From an uncultured Saprospiraceae bacterium (GTDB taxonomy: Bacteria; Bacteroidota; Bacteroidia; Chitinophagales; Saprospiraceae): 33,726 bases of DNA. Of this stretch, positions 32,345-33,726 are shown one piece after another; positions within the stretch are counted from its first letter, which is position 1; every line of letters begins with the position of its first letter. The translations under genes and the position numbers were made by a program. The notes under the pieces are model-generated. The model saw nothing but the letters and a program-made list of their open reading frames with translations. It was not told the DNA's origin and made no database searches. The stretch is from NCBI GenBank assembly GCA_937872405.1, contig CALMSP010000296.1, forward strand, positions 1 to 33,726, read 5' to 3'.

Positions 32345-33694
32345 TTAATTGAATTTACGTTTAAAAAACCAGGTATTATCATTCAAAGTGAATCCAAAGG
32401 TCATGCGTACGAAATTTTCCTGAATGGCGTTGGCTGCACCAAAGCGGCCACCTTCTAGGCTAATATTGACGAACGATACCTGCTGGCGAGGCATGATGAG
32501 CGGTAGCCCAAGCCCCAAACTCAGATAGTATTCTTGCAGTTGTTCGCCATTGATGCGGCGCGGGTCGCTGGCGTACACGGCACCAACTCGGTACCGCACG
32601 CGCTTGAAATAATCATTGTAAGAATTGAATTCTGGAATGTATTCCAAGCCCAAAGCGAAGCGGTTGGCGTCGAGCAGTACCTCGGGCCGAGCCTCATTGC
32701 GATACTGGCTCCAAGAAGTAGCACTATACTCTGCACCAATTTTTAACTTGTTGGCGCGTTCGTACATAATGCCGGCAGTTACTTGTGCTGGCAACGTGCC
32801 CCCAGCGCGCACCCCTGTTTCCAACAACAGCGTATCTACAAGACCGCCAAAAAAGTTATTGCGTTGATAGAAACGGCTCGAATTGGAGTTGAAATTCGTA
32901 GCCGAATTACCATACAAACCTATCGTTAGGCGTCGGAGGCGCGACGAGGCGCGTTCTTTATTGCCTATTTCGAACGTATATTGGATGCCTGCATTCCACA
33001 CCAAACCTCTTATACTGATATCATCCAGAAATTCGGTGCTGTAAGCATTCGGCAAACTGTCAAACTCGATTCGTCGGCTATTGAGCATTTTCCCAAACAA
33101 ATATCCTACCGAAGCACCTGCCGCTAAGTTCTTATAGCGCACGCCGTTGCCCCACATGAGCCGGTACGTGCCACCGCTACCCTTGAAAATATTGGTAGTG
33201 GCACCCAATTCGCCATCTTGCACTACGTCCGACTGGATATTGTAACCAATGTTGGTATAAGGCTGCAAAGATAGATTCATGCCGAAATGCCAAGGTGAGT
33301 CGTTTTTATCCAGTACGCGATTGATCGGGTTAAGTAGGGGAAAGCCCAGTGCCATATAGCTCAGGTTGCCTCCCCAAAGGTTATCCGACCGGTCGTTATC
33401 GCGCAAATTAGCATAGCGCGCATGGACGCCCACCTCGAATGCCGTAGCTTGCAAGTACGATAAGGATGCAGGGTTGAGTATATTCAAATGGTACGGATCA
33501 TTGAAAGCGGCGCTCAATCCGCCCATACCGGCTGCCCCAGCGTAATATTGGCTGGCTAAATCCCCAAATCCAAAACGAGAATAGGGTGAATTGTTTTTAG
33601 GACGAATATTAAGGCTACTGGTTTGCGCCAACAGCATGCCGACCCAACAACTTATTCCCAGCGCAATAACTATCCTTCTACTAAAGCTCGACAT
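32345..33694 (-). CDS. Outer-membrane beta-barrel protein, conserved in Bacteroidota
   Basis: 449 residues. A signal peptide (IVIALGISCWVGMLLAQ) precedes the signature NNSPYSRFGFGDLASQYYAG then GMGGLSAAFNDPYHLNILNP, which is typical of a conserved family of putative outer-membrane proteins in this phylum and resembles the start of FadL/PorV-like barrels. The rest alternates short amphipathic strands with Tyr, Gly and Asn turns and ends in WFFKRKF. It is the first gene of the pair with the TPR protein, two bases apart. Role (transport, secretion or assembly) is not established. Promoter not visible because the window ends 32 bases upstream. Confidence 0.9.
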   Translation of the reverse strand: MSSFSRRIVIALGISCWVGMLLAQTSSLNIRPKNNSPYSRFGFGDLASQYYAGAAGMGGLSAAFNDPYHLNILNPASLSYLQATAFEVGVHARYANLRDNDRSDNLWGGNLSYMALGFPLLNPINRVLDKNDSPWHFGMNLSLQPYTNIGYNIQSDVVQDGELGATTNIFKGSGGTYRLMWGNGVRYKNLAAGASVGYLFGKMLNSRRIEFDSLPNAYSTEFLDDISIRGLVWNAGIQYTFEIGNKERASSRLRRLTIGLYGNSATNFNSNSSRFYQRNNFFGGLVDTLLLETGVRAGGTLPAQVTAGIMYERANKLKIGAEYSATSWSQYRNEARPEVLLDANRFALGLEYIPEFNSYNDYFKRVRYRVGAVYASDPRRINGEQLQEYYLSLGLGLPLIMPRQQVSFVNISLEGGRFGAANAIQENFVRMTFGFTLNDNTWFFKRKFN

Positions 33695-33726
33695 TATAGC
33701 TTAAAATTTTATTCAATCCCTGTAGG

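Overview
The window looks like chromosomal DNA of a Bacteroidota bacterium, possibly of the Saprospiria/Chitinophagia side (that last step is inference). Supporting signs are an LpxK kinase (Gram-negative lipid A), a DUF2851 protein, the rpsU-xerC-hpf gene order, a two-gene outer-membrane/TPR operon typical of the phylum, DUF3526-like ABC permeases, many secreted or lipoprotein TPR proteins, and promoters of the Bacteroidota type (TTG, 17-23 bases, TAnnTTTG). Shine-Dalgarno sequences are mostly absent, as usual in the phylum. I see no CRISPR array, rRNA, tRNA, prophage or intact transposase.

Layout. 1-5000: leftward genes for a small hypothetical protein, DUF2851, LpxK, a secreted TPR protein and a GNAT-fold acetyltransferase. 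5000-6900: a gene graveyard with two decayed gene pieces, a short membrane ORF and a frameshifted SH3b/ankyrin lipoprotein. 6900-8700: two tandem paralogous DUF3592-like membrane proteins meeting two small leftward envelope genes tail to tail. 8800-10100: a DadA-type FAD oxidoreductase. 10200-17350: a leftward block with a TolC/HlyD/ABC trans-envelope exporter, whose ABC subunit has lost nearly all canonical ATPase motifs, then a lipoprotein-type prohibitin, a TetR regulator and an ECF sigma factor.

17700-24800: housekeeping genes. These are xerD, a LysE exporter overlapping a GH3-family acyl-adenylating enzyme, an OmpR-type two-component pair, and rpsU-xerC-hpf. Both chromosome-dimer recombinases lie within 6 kb. 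The tRNA/tuf cluster that commonly follows hpf in this phylum is missing. 24800-29100: a secreted protein with a Cys pair, then an ABC ATPase with two DUF3526-like permeases. 29120-29290: a 161-bp MITE-like element with 17-bp inverted ends and a TTA target duplication. 29300-33700: two paralogous TPR envelope proteins and an outer-membrane barrel protein, with three strong hairpins, one a perfect 32-bp palindrome, between the TPR genes.

The strongest candidates for something unusual are the exporter with a degenerate ATPase, the GH3-LysE overlapping pair, the rpsU gene without a Shine-Dalgarno sequence, the MITE, and the decayed region. No complete new defence or mobile system is visible.
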